Source of the DNA: Bacteroidales bacterium
GTDB lineage: Bacteria; Bacteroidota; Bacteroidia; Bacteroidales; Lentimicrobiaceae
Assembly: GCA_022837485.1 (NCBI GenBank)
Contig: JALHHH010000018.1
Location: 1-51,699, forward strand
Reading direction: 5' to 3'
DNA: 51,699 nucleotides
Shown here in pieces: positions 16,323-24,615 of the stretch. Below the pieces are notes generated by a model. It was not told the origin of the DNA, ran no database searches, and saw nothing but the letters and a program-made list of their open reading frames with translations. The position numbers were made by a program, and so were the translations under genes. Every line of letters starts with the position of its first letter. Within the stretch, counting starts at the first letter, position 1.

Positions 16323-18377
16323 ATGAAAAAGCTTGTACTACTAATTGCAATTACCATGAGCCTTGTATTAACGGCCTGTAACCAGAGCCCGAAAAAAGAA
16401 AGCGAACAGGATTTTCAATTCCTGCTTGAACAGTTCGCCGACCTGAAAATCATGCGCTATCGGGTTCCCGGATTTGATGAACTCACTCTTCAGCAGAAAG
16501 AGCTGGTGTATTATCTGAGTCAGGCAGCTCTGGCCGGGCGCGACATACTTTTTGACCAGAACTACAAGTATAATCTGGCCATTCGCCGCACCCTTGAAAC
16601 CATTGCCGAACATTACCCCGGAAACCGCGAAAGCGAAGATTTCAAAAACTTCATGATCTACACCAAGCGAGTGTGGTTCAGTAACGGCATTCATCACCAT
16701 TACTCCAAAGATAAATTTTTTCCGGAAGTCAGTCCGGAGTACTTTATCTCGCTGATCCGTGAAACCAACCAGGGAAACTTCCCGGTTCGCGATGGTCAGG
16801 ACCTTGAAGGATTTATAGCAGATATTATCCCGGTAATCTTTGATCCGGCGATCGCTCCCAAAGCGGTTAGCCAGGAAGCCGGCAAAGATCTGCTGCTGAG
16901 TTCGGCCTGCAATTTTTACGATGGAGTAACCGAAAAAGAAGCGGAAACCTATTATGCTGCATTGAAGAGCAATGCAATAAAAAATGGAAGCGACACCCTT
17001 GTCTCTTTTGGTCTCAACAGCAAGCTGGTTAAGAAAAACGGAGTTATATCGGAAGAGGTGTACAAACTTGGCGGGTTATACGGCCAAGCCATTAAGCAGA
17101 TTATATATTGGCTTGACAAGGCGGCAGAAGTAGCGGAGAATGAACAGCAGAAAGCCGTGATCAAGTCACTGGTAAAATACTATGAAACCGGCGATCTCAG
17201 CATCTGGGATGAGTACAATGTGCTTTGGGTAAAAGATCTTGACTCACACATTGATTTTGTGAATGGCTTTATTGAAAACTACGGCGACCCTATGGGATTG
17301 AAGGCAACCTGGGAAAGCGTTGTGAATTTTAAGGATCTGCAGGCTACCCGGCGGGCAGAAACCATCAGTGCCAATGCACAGTGGTTTGAAGATAACTCCC
17401 CGGTGGAAGCAAGATTTAAAAAGACCGTAGTAAAAGGTGTGTCGGCAAAAGTAATTACTGCAGCTCAGCTGGGTGGCGACTGCTACCCTTCCACTCCCAT
17501 CGGCATCAATCTGCCAAATGCAGACTGGATTCGCAAGGAGCACGGTTCCAAATCGGTAACCATCGAAAACATCACCTATGCATACGACCGGGCGGCCCTC
17601 GGCAATGGGATGATTGAAGAATTTGCAGGATCTCCCGAAGAAATTGAGCTTGCAAAAAAGTATGGAGCACTGGCATCCAATCTGCATACCGACCTGCACG
17701 AATGCCTTGGTCATGGGTCAGGGCAACTGCTTCCGGGTACCCGTGGCGATGAGTTAAAAAACTACGGATCGCCTCTGGAGGAAGTCCGCGCTGACCTGTT
17801 TGCACTTTATTACATTGCCGATCCCAAGCTTATGGAACTTGGGCTTTACGACAACGAAGGCGTGTTTAAAGCTGAATATAACAGTTATATCCGCAACGGA
17901 CTCATCACCCAGCTTACCCGCATCGAACCCGGGAAAACAATTGAACAGGCGCATATGCGCTGCCGCCAGCTGATTGCAGCATGGAGCTATGAACTTGGAA
18001 AAGACCGGAATGTAATAGAAGTATTCACCAGAGACGGAAAGACCTATGTAAAGGTGAACGATCACGAAGCCTTAAGGGAAGTTTTCGGACATATGCTTGC
18101 CGAAGTGCAAAGAATTAAATCGGAAGGCGATTACGAAGCCGGCCGGAATCTGATAGAAAAATACGCAGTGCAGGTCGATCAGCAGCTGCACAGCGAAGTG
18201 CTTGCACGATTCAAAAAACTGAATATTGCACCGTATGGCGGGTTTATAAACCCTGTTTTTGTGCCCGTAACCGAAAACGGAGTTGTTGTGGATATAAAAG
18301 TCGAATATCCCGACGATTACACTGGTCAGATGATGCATTATTCGAAAAATCACTCATTCCTGCCAACCTATAATTAA
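16323..18377 (+). CDS. Dipeptidyl peptidase III (M49) lipoprotein
   Basis: The ATG at 16323 is chosen because it opens a lipoprotein signal (MKKLVLLIAITMSLVLTAC); an in-frame ATG 30 nt after the annotated comB region starts earlier but lacks signal character. The 684-residue zinc peptidase has H459-E-C-L-G-H464 and EEVRAD (486-491), with E487 as the third zinc ligand 28 residues after H459. Both the cysteine in the motif and the spacing match Bacteroides-type DPP III rather than the human enzyme. M49 enzymes release dipeptides from oligopeptide N-termini. The lipobox places this one in the envelope, where it could supply peptides for uptake. It follows comB by 28 nt. Confidence 0.93.
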   Translation: MKKLVLLIAITMSLVLTACNQSPKKESEQDFQFLLEQFADLKIMRYRVPGFDELTLQQKELVYYLSQAALAGRDILFDQNYKYNLAIRRTLETIAEHYPGNRESEDFKNFMIYTKRVWFSNGIHHHYSKDKFFPEVSPEYFISLIRETNQGNFPVRDGQDLEGFIADIIPVIFDPAIAPKAVSQEAGKDLLLSSACNFYDGVTEKEAETYYAALKSNAIKNGSDTLVSFGLNSKLVKKNGVISEEVYKLGGLYGQAIKQIIYWLDKAAEVAENEQQKAVIKSLVKYYETGDLSIWDEYNVLWVKDLDSHIDFVNGFIENYGDPMGLKATWESVVNFKDLQATRRAETISANAQWFEDNSPVEARFKKTVVKGVSAKVITAAQLGGDCYPSTPIGINLPNADWIRKEHGSKSVTIENITYAYDRAALGNGMIEEFAGSPEEIELAKKYGALASNLHTDLHECLGHGSGQLLPGTRGDELKNYGSPLEEVRADLFALYYIADPKLMELGLYDNEGVFKAEYNSYIRNGLITQLTRIEPGKTIEQAHMRCRQLIAAWSYELGKDRNVIEVFTRDGKTYVKVNDHEALREVFGHMLAEVQRIKSEGDYEAGRNLIEKYAVQVDQQLHSEVLARFKKLNIAPYGGFINPVFVPVTENGVVVDIKVEYPDDYTGQMMHYSKNHSFLPTYN

Positions 18378-18557
18378 TGCGGAAAGCTTATAAGGCTTTT
18401 AATGGAAGTCCGGCAAATCAACGCGGATATGCCGGATCTCTTTTTCTTCAAAATCATCCGGCAATGAAAACTCTTCGCAACGAACCTTTTCATCCGATTT
18501 AAGTTATATAAACCGCAATGTTTACTTTTACCTGATTTTTTTTCAAGAAAAACTCCG

Positions 18558-19757
18558 ATGATAAAACGATTCTTTCTGTTCACCAGCTTCTTCCTGCTTA
18601 CTATTTCGGTTCTCCTCGCTCAGACCGAGGTTGATGAACGCGCAATGATCTCATTCCGAAAAGGATTGGGATTTAATGCACCCGATAGTATTTTCGGGGT
18701 CAATATCCGGCTCAGGATGCAAAACCGGATGTTATTCAATCTGAACGAAGAATTAGCCATTGAAGACATTGAAGCCAGGGTCAGCCGGTTGCGCTTGCGT
18801 TTCGACGGATACATACTGAACGAAAAACTTACTTATTACCTTCAGTTGTCGTTTTCCCGCGGCGATCAGGACTGGGACAACAGTCACGTACCCAATGTAG
18901 TACGCGATGCAATGGTCTATTATCATTTCAACCCTAAGTTTTACGTTGGATTCGGACAGGGAAAACTTCCGGGTAACCGGGAGCGGATTATCTCGAGCGG
19001 ACAGCAACAGTTTTGGGATCGTTCGCACGTGAATGCCAACTACACCCTTGACCGGGATTTCGGATTATTCGGCTATTACAGCAGTAATTTCGGAGACGTT
19101 CACTACAACATCAAGGGAGCGATATCCACCGGTGACGGACGAAATCAGCTGAAGACGGACAACGGGCTGATGTACACAGGCAGAATTGAACTGATGCCGT
19201 TGGGAAAATTTGTGCGCGACGGAGATTTTTCTGCCGGCGATCTGGAGTTTGAAAAGACTCCGAAACTCGCACTTGCCGGAGGATACTCTGTAAACAAAAA
19301 TGCCCGCCGCACCAGAGGAACAATAGGAACCGAGCTCTATGAAGGCCGTGATTTGCAAGGCGCTTTCGCGGATATTCTCTTCAAATACAGGGGTTGGGCA
19401 TTTTCGTCGGAATACATCAGCCGCATTACCAGTGAAACGGCTTTCACTTATAATCCGCTAGATTCGTCACAAACAGCAATGGTAAATACCGGACAAGGTG
19501 TCAACACTCAGTTGAGTTACTGCTTCCCGAATTACTGGGAGGTGGCCTTAAGGTATGCGTTTATTGAACCCGATCATGAGCTCAGGGATGTAATGAAAAA
19601 AGACACCTACTATGCAGTGGGTGTCAATAAGTACATTCGCAAACACCTTACCAAGGTGCAGGGAGCTGTAGGCTACCGGAATCAGGAATCCTACCTTCAG
19701 AGCGTTCCGGGGAAGAACAACTGGATTATTGTGTTCCAGGTTGAGCTTGGAATCTGA
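18558..19757 (+). CDS. Phosphate-selective porin O/P family porin
   Basis: The 399-residue protein has a signal peptide (about 1-21, LLAQ) and a long beta-barrel. Features of OprO/OprP-type porins include the N-terminal GFNAPDSIFGVNIRLRMQNR, RVSRLRLRFDGYI, the YYLQLSFSRGDQDW strand, and a repeated pattern of short turns up to ...IVFQVELGI. The family forms trimeric anion channels; in Bacteroidota it is also found where phosphate limitation is not involved, so substrate specificity is open. About 180 nt of upstream sequence shows no clear promoter, and no phosphate genes are nearby. Confidence 0.85.
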   Translation: MIKRFFLFTSFFLLTISVLLAQTEVDERAMISFRKGLGFNAPDSIFGVNIRLRMQNRMLFNLNEELAIEDIEARVSRLRLRFDGYILNEKLTYYLQLSFSRGDQDWDNSHVPNVVRDAMVYYHFNPKFYVGFGQGKLPGNRERIISSGQQQFWDRSHVNANYTLDRDFGLFGYYSSNFGDVHYNIKGAISTGDGRNQLKTDNGLMYTGRIELMPLGKFVRDGDFSAGDLEFEKTPKLALAGGYSVNKNARRTRGTIGTELYEGRDLQGAFADILFKYRGWAFSSEYISRITSETAFTYNPLDSSQTAMVNTGQGVNTQLSYCFPNYWEVALRYAFIEPDHELRDVMKKDTYYAVGVNKYIRKHLTKVQGAVGYRNQESYLQSVPGKNNWIIVFQVELGI

Positions 19758-19790
19758 ATAACTTCTGGGATCAGTCCGGGGACATCTGGC

Positions 19791-20219
19791 TTAGTGACCG
19801 CAGGAGCAACCGCTGCAGCCTCCTCCGTAGAGATCGTCCTCTTCGTAACCGGTTCCGCAACTGCCTGTACTGCAGCTGTCGGTTGAGCAGCTGCTTTCGA
19901 TGAACTTCACTGGAAAGCCGGCCTGAAACCATGCCTGAATGCCTCCGGCGATGTATGCTACGTTTTCAAAGCCCTGATGATGCAAAAGATTGGCAGCCTT
20001 GAAACCGCTGGCTTCGTCAAAACCGCCTGCAATGTAAAAAGGCGATTTATCCATCCACTGTAGTTTTTCAAGAAGCTGAAGGAGCGTAATCTGAGTAGCT
20101 TCGATACCGTCGTAAGTAACCGAGCTGTTGCCTTCCTCATCCATAACATCGATAAACTGCGCCCCTTCCTGAATTTTGGGCATTACCTCTTCGGGCTGAA
20201 GTTTCAATATTTCTGACAT
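19791..20219 (-). CDS. Rhodanese-like protein lacking the catalytic cysteine, with a Cys-rich tail
   Basis: The start at 20219 is preferred because MSEILKLQPEEV fits the family N-terminus; the frame stays open nine codons upstream. The 142-residue product has a rhodanese fold (about 1-105), but the active-site loop reads F-Y-I-A-G-G-F-D-E-A-S (61-71). The usual catalytic cysteine of Y-C-x-x-G-x-R is therefore missing. After residue 108 comes a 34-residue tail with six cysteines (C111, C116, C121, C135, C138, C140) between Ser, Gly and Thr, ending CSGCSCGH. It cannot act as a classical sulfurtransferase; metal binding, sulfur handling by the tail, or a regulatory role are possibilities. It is convergent with the porin gene and divergent from the PAQR gene. 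Confidence 0.8.
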   Translation of the reverse strand: MSEILKLQPEEVMPKIQEGAQFIDVMDEEGNSSVTYDGIEATQITLLQLLEKLQWMDKSPFYIAGGFDEASGFKAANLLHHQGFENVAYIAGGIQAWFQAGFPVKFIESSCSTDSCSTGSCGTGYEEDDLYGGGCSGCSCGH

Positions 20220-20243
20220 ATGTTTATGTGTATTTTCGAACAG

Positions 20244-20251
20244 CAAAATTA
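20244..20251 (-). promoter_or_regulatory. Possible -7 element for the rhodanese-like gene
   Basis: The minus strand reads TAATTTTG, which fits TAnnTTTG, about 25 nt before the start codon. No -33 box was found. Confidence 0.35.
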
Positions 20252-20378
20252 CCTAAAAAAGATACACTCCGCACATATTGGCTGGGAAGCGCCCAGTAGA
20301 AAAGTTAAAGCTGATGGCAACATACGCAAGGGTGGTGCGTTATCAAGGCATTAATAAGCAATAAAGAGGACTGCAATC

Positions 20379-21059
20379 GTGGAAAACAGGAAGGCAAGGA
20401 AGGTCAGGCGCAAGCCGGCATTCAGTCAGGAGCTGAAGAAAAAAGAGGAACTGGCAAACACCTGGTCTCATGCCGCCGGAATTCTTGTTGCAGTTGCAGC
20501 TACCGCACTCCTTGCTGTATTCGCTTCCCTTTACGGGAATATATGGCATATAGTAAGTTTCAGCATTTTCGGTTCCACCATGCTGTTGCTGTATGTAGCC
20601 TCCACAGCATTTCACGGTGTAGGAAAGCCCAGGTTGAAATACGTGCTGAATAAAGTAGATCATATTGCTATTTACTTTCTTATTGCGGGTTCTTATACTC
20701 CTCTGGCCTTAACGGTTCTGAGAGGGTGGGTTGGCTGGACGCTTTTCGGGCTGGTATGGGCGCTTGCAATTGCCGGACTTATATTCAAAGGCTGGTTTTA
20801 TACGGCACGGTACCGTAAGCTTTCGGCCTGGCTGTATGTAGCAATGGGCTGGCTTATTGTAATCGTAATTGTTCCCGTTATCCGTTACACTCCCGGCATA
20901 ACGCTCTGGCTACTGCTGGCCGGCGGTATCAGCTATACGGTGGGTGCTTTGTTTTATCTGCAAAAGCACAAGCGCCTGTATCATATGATTTTCCACCTGT
21001 TCGTACTTTCCGGCAGCATCCTTCATTTTCTGGCAATCCTGTTCTTGCTTCCGCTTTAG
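20379..21059 (+). CDS. Hemolysin III family (PAQR) membrane protein
   Basis: Translation is assigned to the GTG at 20379, eight nt after AAAGAGGA; no ATG lies in a suitable position. The 226-residue protein has about seven membrane helices and the PAQR marks: WSHAAGILVAV in helix 1, FHGVGKPRLKYVLNKVDH after helix 2, and HMIFHLFVLSGSILHFLA near the end. The conserved histidines are the family's likely metal ligands. Bacterial members (YqfA/HlyIII) are often called hemolysins, but a membrane-homeostasis or hydrolase role is as likely. It has no operon partner. Confidence 0.9.
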   Translation: MENRKARKVRRKPAFSQELKKKEELANTWSHAAGILVAVAATALLAVFASLYGNIWHIVSFSIFGSTMLLLYVASTAFHGVGKPRLKYVLNKVDHIAIYFLIAGSYTPLALTVLRGWVGWTLFGLVWALAIAGLIFKGWFYTARYRKLSAWLYVAMGWLIVIVIVPVIRYTPGITLWLLLAGGISYTVGALFYLQKHKRLYHMIFHLFVLSGSILHFLAILFLLPL

Positions 21060-21166
21060 CTTGCTATTTTTAGGAACCTCCATCCTGAAAAGCAGGCTAA
21101 ACTCATTAATAATTATGGGCTTGTGTGATAAACGGTAAGTATAAAATCAAAAAAATAATTAAAAAT

Positions 21167-21197
21167 ATTGTTGGTTAGTGAACAATTACTAACTTTG
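21167..21197 (+). promoter_or_regulatory. Promoter and embedded operator of the TetR gene
   Basis: ATTG (21167-21170) is followed after 19 nt by TAACTTTG (21190-21197), a good promoter. Between and overlapping these boxes is GTTAGT-N8-ACTAAC (21174-21193), a perfect 6-bp-arm inverted repeat. A regulator bound here would block the -7 box, which fits autorepression by the TetR product. Confidence 0.6.
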
Positions 21198-21266
21198 CAT
21201 CGTTCATATTACATCGTAACCATTCACCGAAAGAATAATGGTTTCAAAAATGAAAAGAGCAGAGAA

Positions 21267-21851
21267 ATGAGCGGCACACAAACAGACCGGCAGCGGGAAA
21301 TTGCCGATGCGGCGCTGGATCTTATTCACGAAAAAGGGATTCAGGGACTTACAATTAAGAATCTGGCTGCACGTATTGGTGTAACAGAACCGGCGATTTA
21401 CCGGCACTATGAAAATAAAATACACATACTCACCACCATTCTGGAGGTATTCCGGACTAACACGATTCGGATATTCGAGAGCGGGCTGAACGAAAACAGC
21501 CATACGCTTGACAAAATTGAGCGCTTGTTTGGCAGTCATTTCCGCTACATAGCAGGGAAGCCTTCAGTGGCATCTGTAATTTTTTCGGAAGAAATTTTTA
21601 AAAATGAGCCCGAATTAATACGATCGATTAACGATGTAATCGGACATAATCAGGAAATGCTGGTTGCGATGATTCGCAACGGGCAGCAAAAGGGAGAACT
21701 TAGAAAAGATCTGCCAGCAGAGCATCTGGCTTTGGTAATAATGGGTTCGTTGCGATTGTTCGTAAAAAAATGGCAATTATCGGGATTCTCGTTTGACCTG
21801 GTGCGCGAGGGCAGCGCATTGATTTCGTCAATTAAATTACTAATCACTTAA
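21267..21851 (+). CDS. TetR/AcrR-family transcriptional regulator
   Basis: The start at 21267 (MSGTQTDRQREIADAAL) is chosen because family members begin a few residues before the first helix; the frame is open a further 99 nt but would run into the promoter. The 194-residue protein has the N-terminal helix-turn-helix GLTIKNLAARIGVTEPAIYRHYENK (about 26-50), with a ligand-binding helical domain following. It sits 13 nt upstream of the cupin gene and in the same direction as the RND operon. An inverted repeat covers its own promoter, and a related palindrome lies just before the RND gene, so it probably represses both. The inducer is unknown. Confidence 0.9.
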   Translation: MSGTQTDRQREIADAALDLIHEKGIQGLTIKNLAARIGVTEPAIYRHYENKIHILTTILEVFRTNTIRIFESGLNENSHTLDKIERLFGSHFRYIAGKPSVASVIFSEEIFKNEPELIRSINDVIGHNQEMLVAMIRNGQQKGELRKDLPAEHLALVIMGSLRLFVKKWQLSGFSFDLVREGSALISSIKLLIT

Positions 21852-21864
21852 AAATAAATTGTTT

Positions 21865-22203
21865 ATGAAAATTGTTGATGTTAAAGCAACTGCAATAACT
21901 GAAACTCCGCACAAAGTAGATGTACGGAAACTTTATGACCATGAAACAGCTCAGGCAATGCATATTACGCTTCAGCCCGGAGAATCGCTAAAGCCCCATA
22001 TTACCCCGGTAGATGTCTTCTTTTATATCCTGGAAGGAAATGCCGATGTGAGGGTTGGAGATGAAACAAAAACCGTAGCTGGCGATCACCTGGTTGAAAG
22101 TCCGAAAGACATCCCCCACTGCCTGTCGAACAGCTCAGGCAGCACTGCCCGGATTCTGGTAGTTAAAGCACCAAAACCCATGAGCAGCGCAAGGTTATTG
22201 TAA
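21865..22203 (+). CDS. Small cupin-domain protein
   Basis: The 112-residue protein is a single cupin barrel. Motif 1 is present in reduced form (HITLQPGESLKPHITPVDVFFYILEG) with H and E as possible metal ligands; motif 2 is GDHLVESPKDIPHCLSNSS. The ATG at 21865 is used; two codons upstream is an in-frame TTG. It follows TetR by 13 nt and is ended by a terminator. Small cupins of this kind can sense ligands, isomerise sugars or bind metal, and no specific activity can be read. The context suggests an accessory to the TetR response. Confidence 0.85.
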   Translation: MKIVDVKATAITETPHKVDVRKLYDHETAQAMHITLQPGESLKPHITPVDVFFYILEGNADVRVGDETKTVAGDHLVESPKDIPHCLSNSSGSTARILVVKAPKPMSSARLL

Positions 22204-22216
22204 CCAATTTACGGAT

Positions 22217-22268
22217 AGGGGCCTGAACGCTGACGAACTAACTCTCAGACACCAGGCTCCTTATTTTT
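22217..22268 (+). terminator. Terminator after the cupin gene
   Basis: AGGGGCCTG (22217-22225) pairs with CAGGCTCCT (22253-22261), using one G-U pair, and is followed by TATTTTTC. It separates the tetR-cupin unit from the RND operon. Confidence 0.65.
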
Positions 22269-22281
22269 CAAACTTTAGTTA

Positions 22282-22293
22282 GTTAATATTAAC
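22282..22293 (+). promoter_or_regulatory. Palindrome ahead of the RND gene
   Basis: GTTAATATTAAC is a perfect 12-bp palindrome ending 11 nt before the start codon, overlapped by another GTTAGT at 22278-22283. The half-site GTTA(A/G)T is the one found in the tetR operator, so it may be a second TetR target, though the spacing differs. Confidence 0.4.
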
Positions 22294-22304
22294 AAACACA
22301 TATC

Positions 22305-24593
22305 ATGAAAAACAAAACAGCAAGCCGGATCAAAGCCTGGGGTATTGTTATAATAATAGCAGGGGCTACACTATTTTTTGGTTTGTCGATGTCAAAAAAT
22401 TCAAGGATGGAAACCGACCTCGACAAATACATGCCTGCAGATCATCCGGCCTTTATCTTCAGCGATCAGGCAGAGGAGTGGTTTAACATAAAGGATGGAA
22501 TCCTGATAGCCATCGAGAATAAGCAAGGCATATACAATCCGGGAACACTTGGCAAGATAAGTGAAATCACTCGTCGGTTGCAGGAAATGGAGGAATTTGA
22601 CGACAACGATGTGGTTTCGCTTTCCACGGCCGACAACATTACCGGATCGGAGGATGGAATGGATGTAAGGTCATTCTACAGCGATGTACCTGAGGAAGAA
22701 GAAGAACTGGCAGCATTGCGTGAAGAAGTCAGGCAAAACGACATGGCTTACCGAAGGCTTGTTTCGGAAGATGAAACAACGGGTTTGATCGTAGCCGGAA
22801 TGAAGGACGATGAATTTACACCGGAATTTTACGATCGGATACTGGAGTTTGCAAAATCGTTTGAAGATGAAAATAACCGGATTTATGTAGCGGGACGACC
22901 GATTGTGGAAGGAACCATGGCTATGCTGGGACCGGCAGACATGAAGAGGATGGTTCCCCTGGTTCTTGCCGTTATAGCCGGAGTGCTGTATTTGTTGCTG
23001 CGCAGCAAAAGAGCTGCACTGGCAACACTGATAACCGTATTTGTGAGTACGGTATGGGCTTTCGGGCTGATGGCAGTTACAAAAGTCCCGATATACTCCG
23101 TTTCCACCATGATGCCGGTAATGCTCATAGCCATAGGCGTTGCCTACGGTATCTACTTCTACAACCATCTAAACCGGATAATTTCCGAAAATCCGCAACT
23201 TACATCTCAGGAAGCAACCCGATTGACCGTGCATGTATTGTGGAAACCTTTGTCAATGGCCGCATTTACAACCATTATAGGCTTTATATCGTTGCTAACG
23301 TCGCAGGTATACCCGATAAAATACTTCGGTGTTTTTACAGCTACCGGAATATTTTCTGCTTTTATCCTGACCCTTCTGTTTCTGCCTGCTGCTGTTATAA
23401 TTGGAGGCTACAGGAGTGAGAAAACGGAAAAACAAAAAAGCTCCGGTAAATTCAATTCCGCACTTCGCAAATTTACCGATGTTCTGCTGGAAAGAAAAAA
23501 GACCGTCTACCTATCCCTTATAGTTGTTACTGTGCTCTCCCTTATTGGAATTCAGAGGGTGTGGATAAATTCCAGCTTTCTCGACAAATTTGAAAACGAC
23601 AGCGACATCGTGCTGACAGATGCATTTGTCAACAGCCGGTTTGGAGGAACATCAACCCTGAATGTGATTCTGGAAAGTACGGAATACGACGCATTTAAAA
23701 ATCCGGAAAATCTAAGGTTGATGGACGAAATGCAAGCGGAAACCATGCTGCTTCCGAAAGTAGGTAATTCGTTTTCGCTTGCCGATTATCTGAAACGTAT
23801 GAACCGGGTGATGAATGCCGATAGCATGAAATACTATGCAATACCCGAAAGCAGTGAAATGACCGCACAATACCTTCTGTTGTATGAAATGTCGGGAGAC
23901 CCCGAAAACCTCACCAAAGTAGTAAACTACGACTACAATCTGACCAATATAACCTTTCAGCTGAAGGGAGACGATTCCAGGACCATTAACGAAGCACTTA
24001 GCGTAATTGAAAACTACAATCAGCGCTTTAACGAAAAAAACATCAGCCTGAAGTATGCCGGTTCCGGATATAAAGCATTGATATTTAGCGATCTGATATT
24101 AGAGGGGCAGATACTGAGCATCGTTATCTCTCTTTTTACGGTGATTATACTGCTCTCCGCCATGTTTCGCAGTGTAAAAGCCGGATTAATCGGTTCGGTT
24201 CCCATCCTTGTTACAGCTCTGATCAGCTTTGGTGTAATGGGAATCCTAAATATCCCATTAAGCACAACAACGGCACTGCTTTCAAGTATTGCCATTGGAA
24301 TCGGGATCGATTATGCCATTCACTTTATGCAACACTATCGGGTAAACCTGCAAAAGAGCGGTAACAGCCTGGATGCCATACATACTACCATGAACCAGAC
24401 CGGCAAGGCAATTATTTATAATGCTGTTGTTGTAATAGCCGGTTTTCTGGTGCTTCTGTTCTCTGTATTTCCTCCCAACCGCACGCTTGGCGCTTTAGTG
24501 TCGATGAATATGTTTACAAGTCTGGCCGGGACACTCACCATTATGATGGTTCTGGTTTATTCGGCGCGTATATTCCTTAAAAGAAAACAGTAA
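22305..24593 (+). CDS. RND/MMPL-family transporter
   Basis: The 762-residue protein has the RND plan: one helix at about 12-28, a periplasmic loop to about 213, five helices (about 215-370), then helix seven (about 400-418), a second loop, and five more helices (about 590-760). Short loops place it in the MMPL/SSD-like branch rather than AcrB. The second half keeps GIGID669YAIHF, the proton-relay aspartate. In the first half the same position is A280 (GVAYGIYF), so only one relay acid is visible. Family members move lipids, hopanoids or hydrophobic compounds. Its operon partners (lipase-like barrel, LolA-like protein, DUF1302 barrel) suggest lipid or lipoprotein movement between membranes. 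Confidence 0.92.
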   Translation: MKNKTASRIKAWGIVIIIAGATLFFGLSMSKNSRMETDLDKYMPADHPAFIFSDQAEEWFNIKDGILIAIENKQGIYNPGTLGKISEITRRLQEMEEFDDNDVVSLSTADNITGSEDGMDVRSFYSDVPEEEEELAALREEVRQNDMAYRRLVSEDETTGLIVAGMKDDEFTPEFYDRILEFAKSFEDENNRIYVAGRPIVEGTMAMLGPADMKRMVPLVLAVIAGVLYLLLRSKRAALATLITVFVSTVWAFGLMAVTKVPIYSVSTMMPVMLIAIGVAYGIYFYNHLNRIISENPQLTSQEATRLTVHVLWKPLSMAAFTTIIGFISLLTSQVYPIKYFGVFTATGIFSAFILTLLFLPAAVIIGGYRSEKTEKQKSSGKFNSALRKFTDVLLERKKTVYLSLIVVTVLSLIGIQRVWINSSFLDKFENDSDIVLTDAFVNSRFGGTSTLNVILESTEYDAFKNPENLRLMDEMQAETMLLPKVGNSFSLADYLKRMNRVMNADSMKYYAIPESSEMTAQYLLLYEMSGDPENLTKVVNYDYNLTNITFQLKGDDSRTINEALSVIENYNQRFNEKNISLKYAGSGYKALIFSDLILEGQILSIVISLFTVIILLSAMFRSVKAGLIGSVPILVTALISFGVMGILNIPLSTTTALLSSIAIGIGIDYAIHFMQHYRVNLQKSGNSLDAIHTTMNQTGKAIIYNAVVVIAGFLVLLFSVFPPNRTLGALVSMNMFTSLAGTLTIMMVLVYSARIFLKRKQ

Positions 24594-24615
24594 AACAGAC
24601 AACAATACGCAGAAG

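Noticed and set aside
21250..21270. Six-codon reading frame whose stop overlaps the TetR start (ATGA)
   Set aside because: It could be a leader peptide, but there is no good ribosome-binding site and the match is easily due to chance in a purine-rich stretch.
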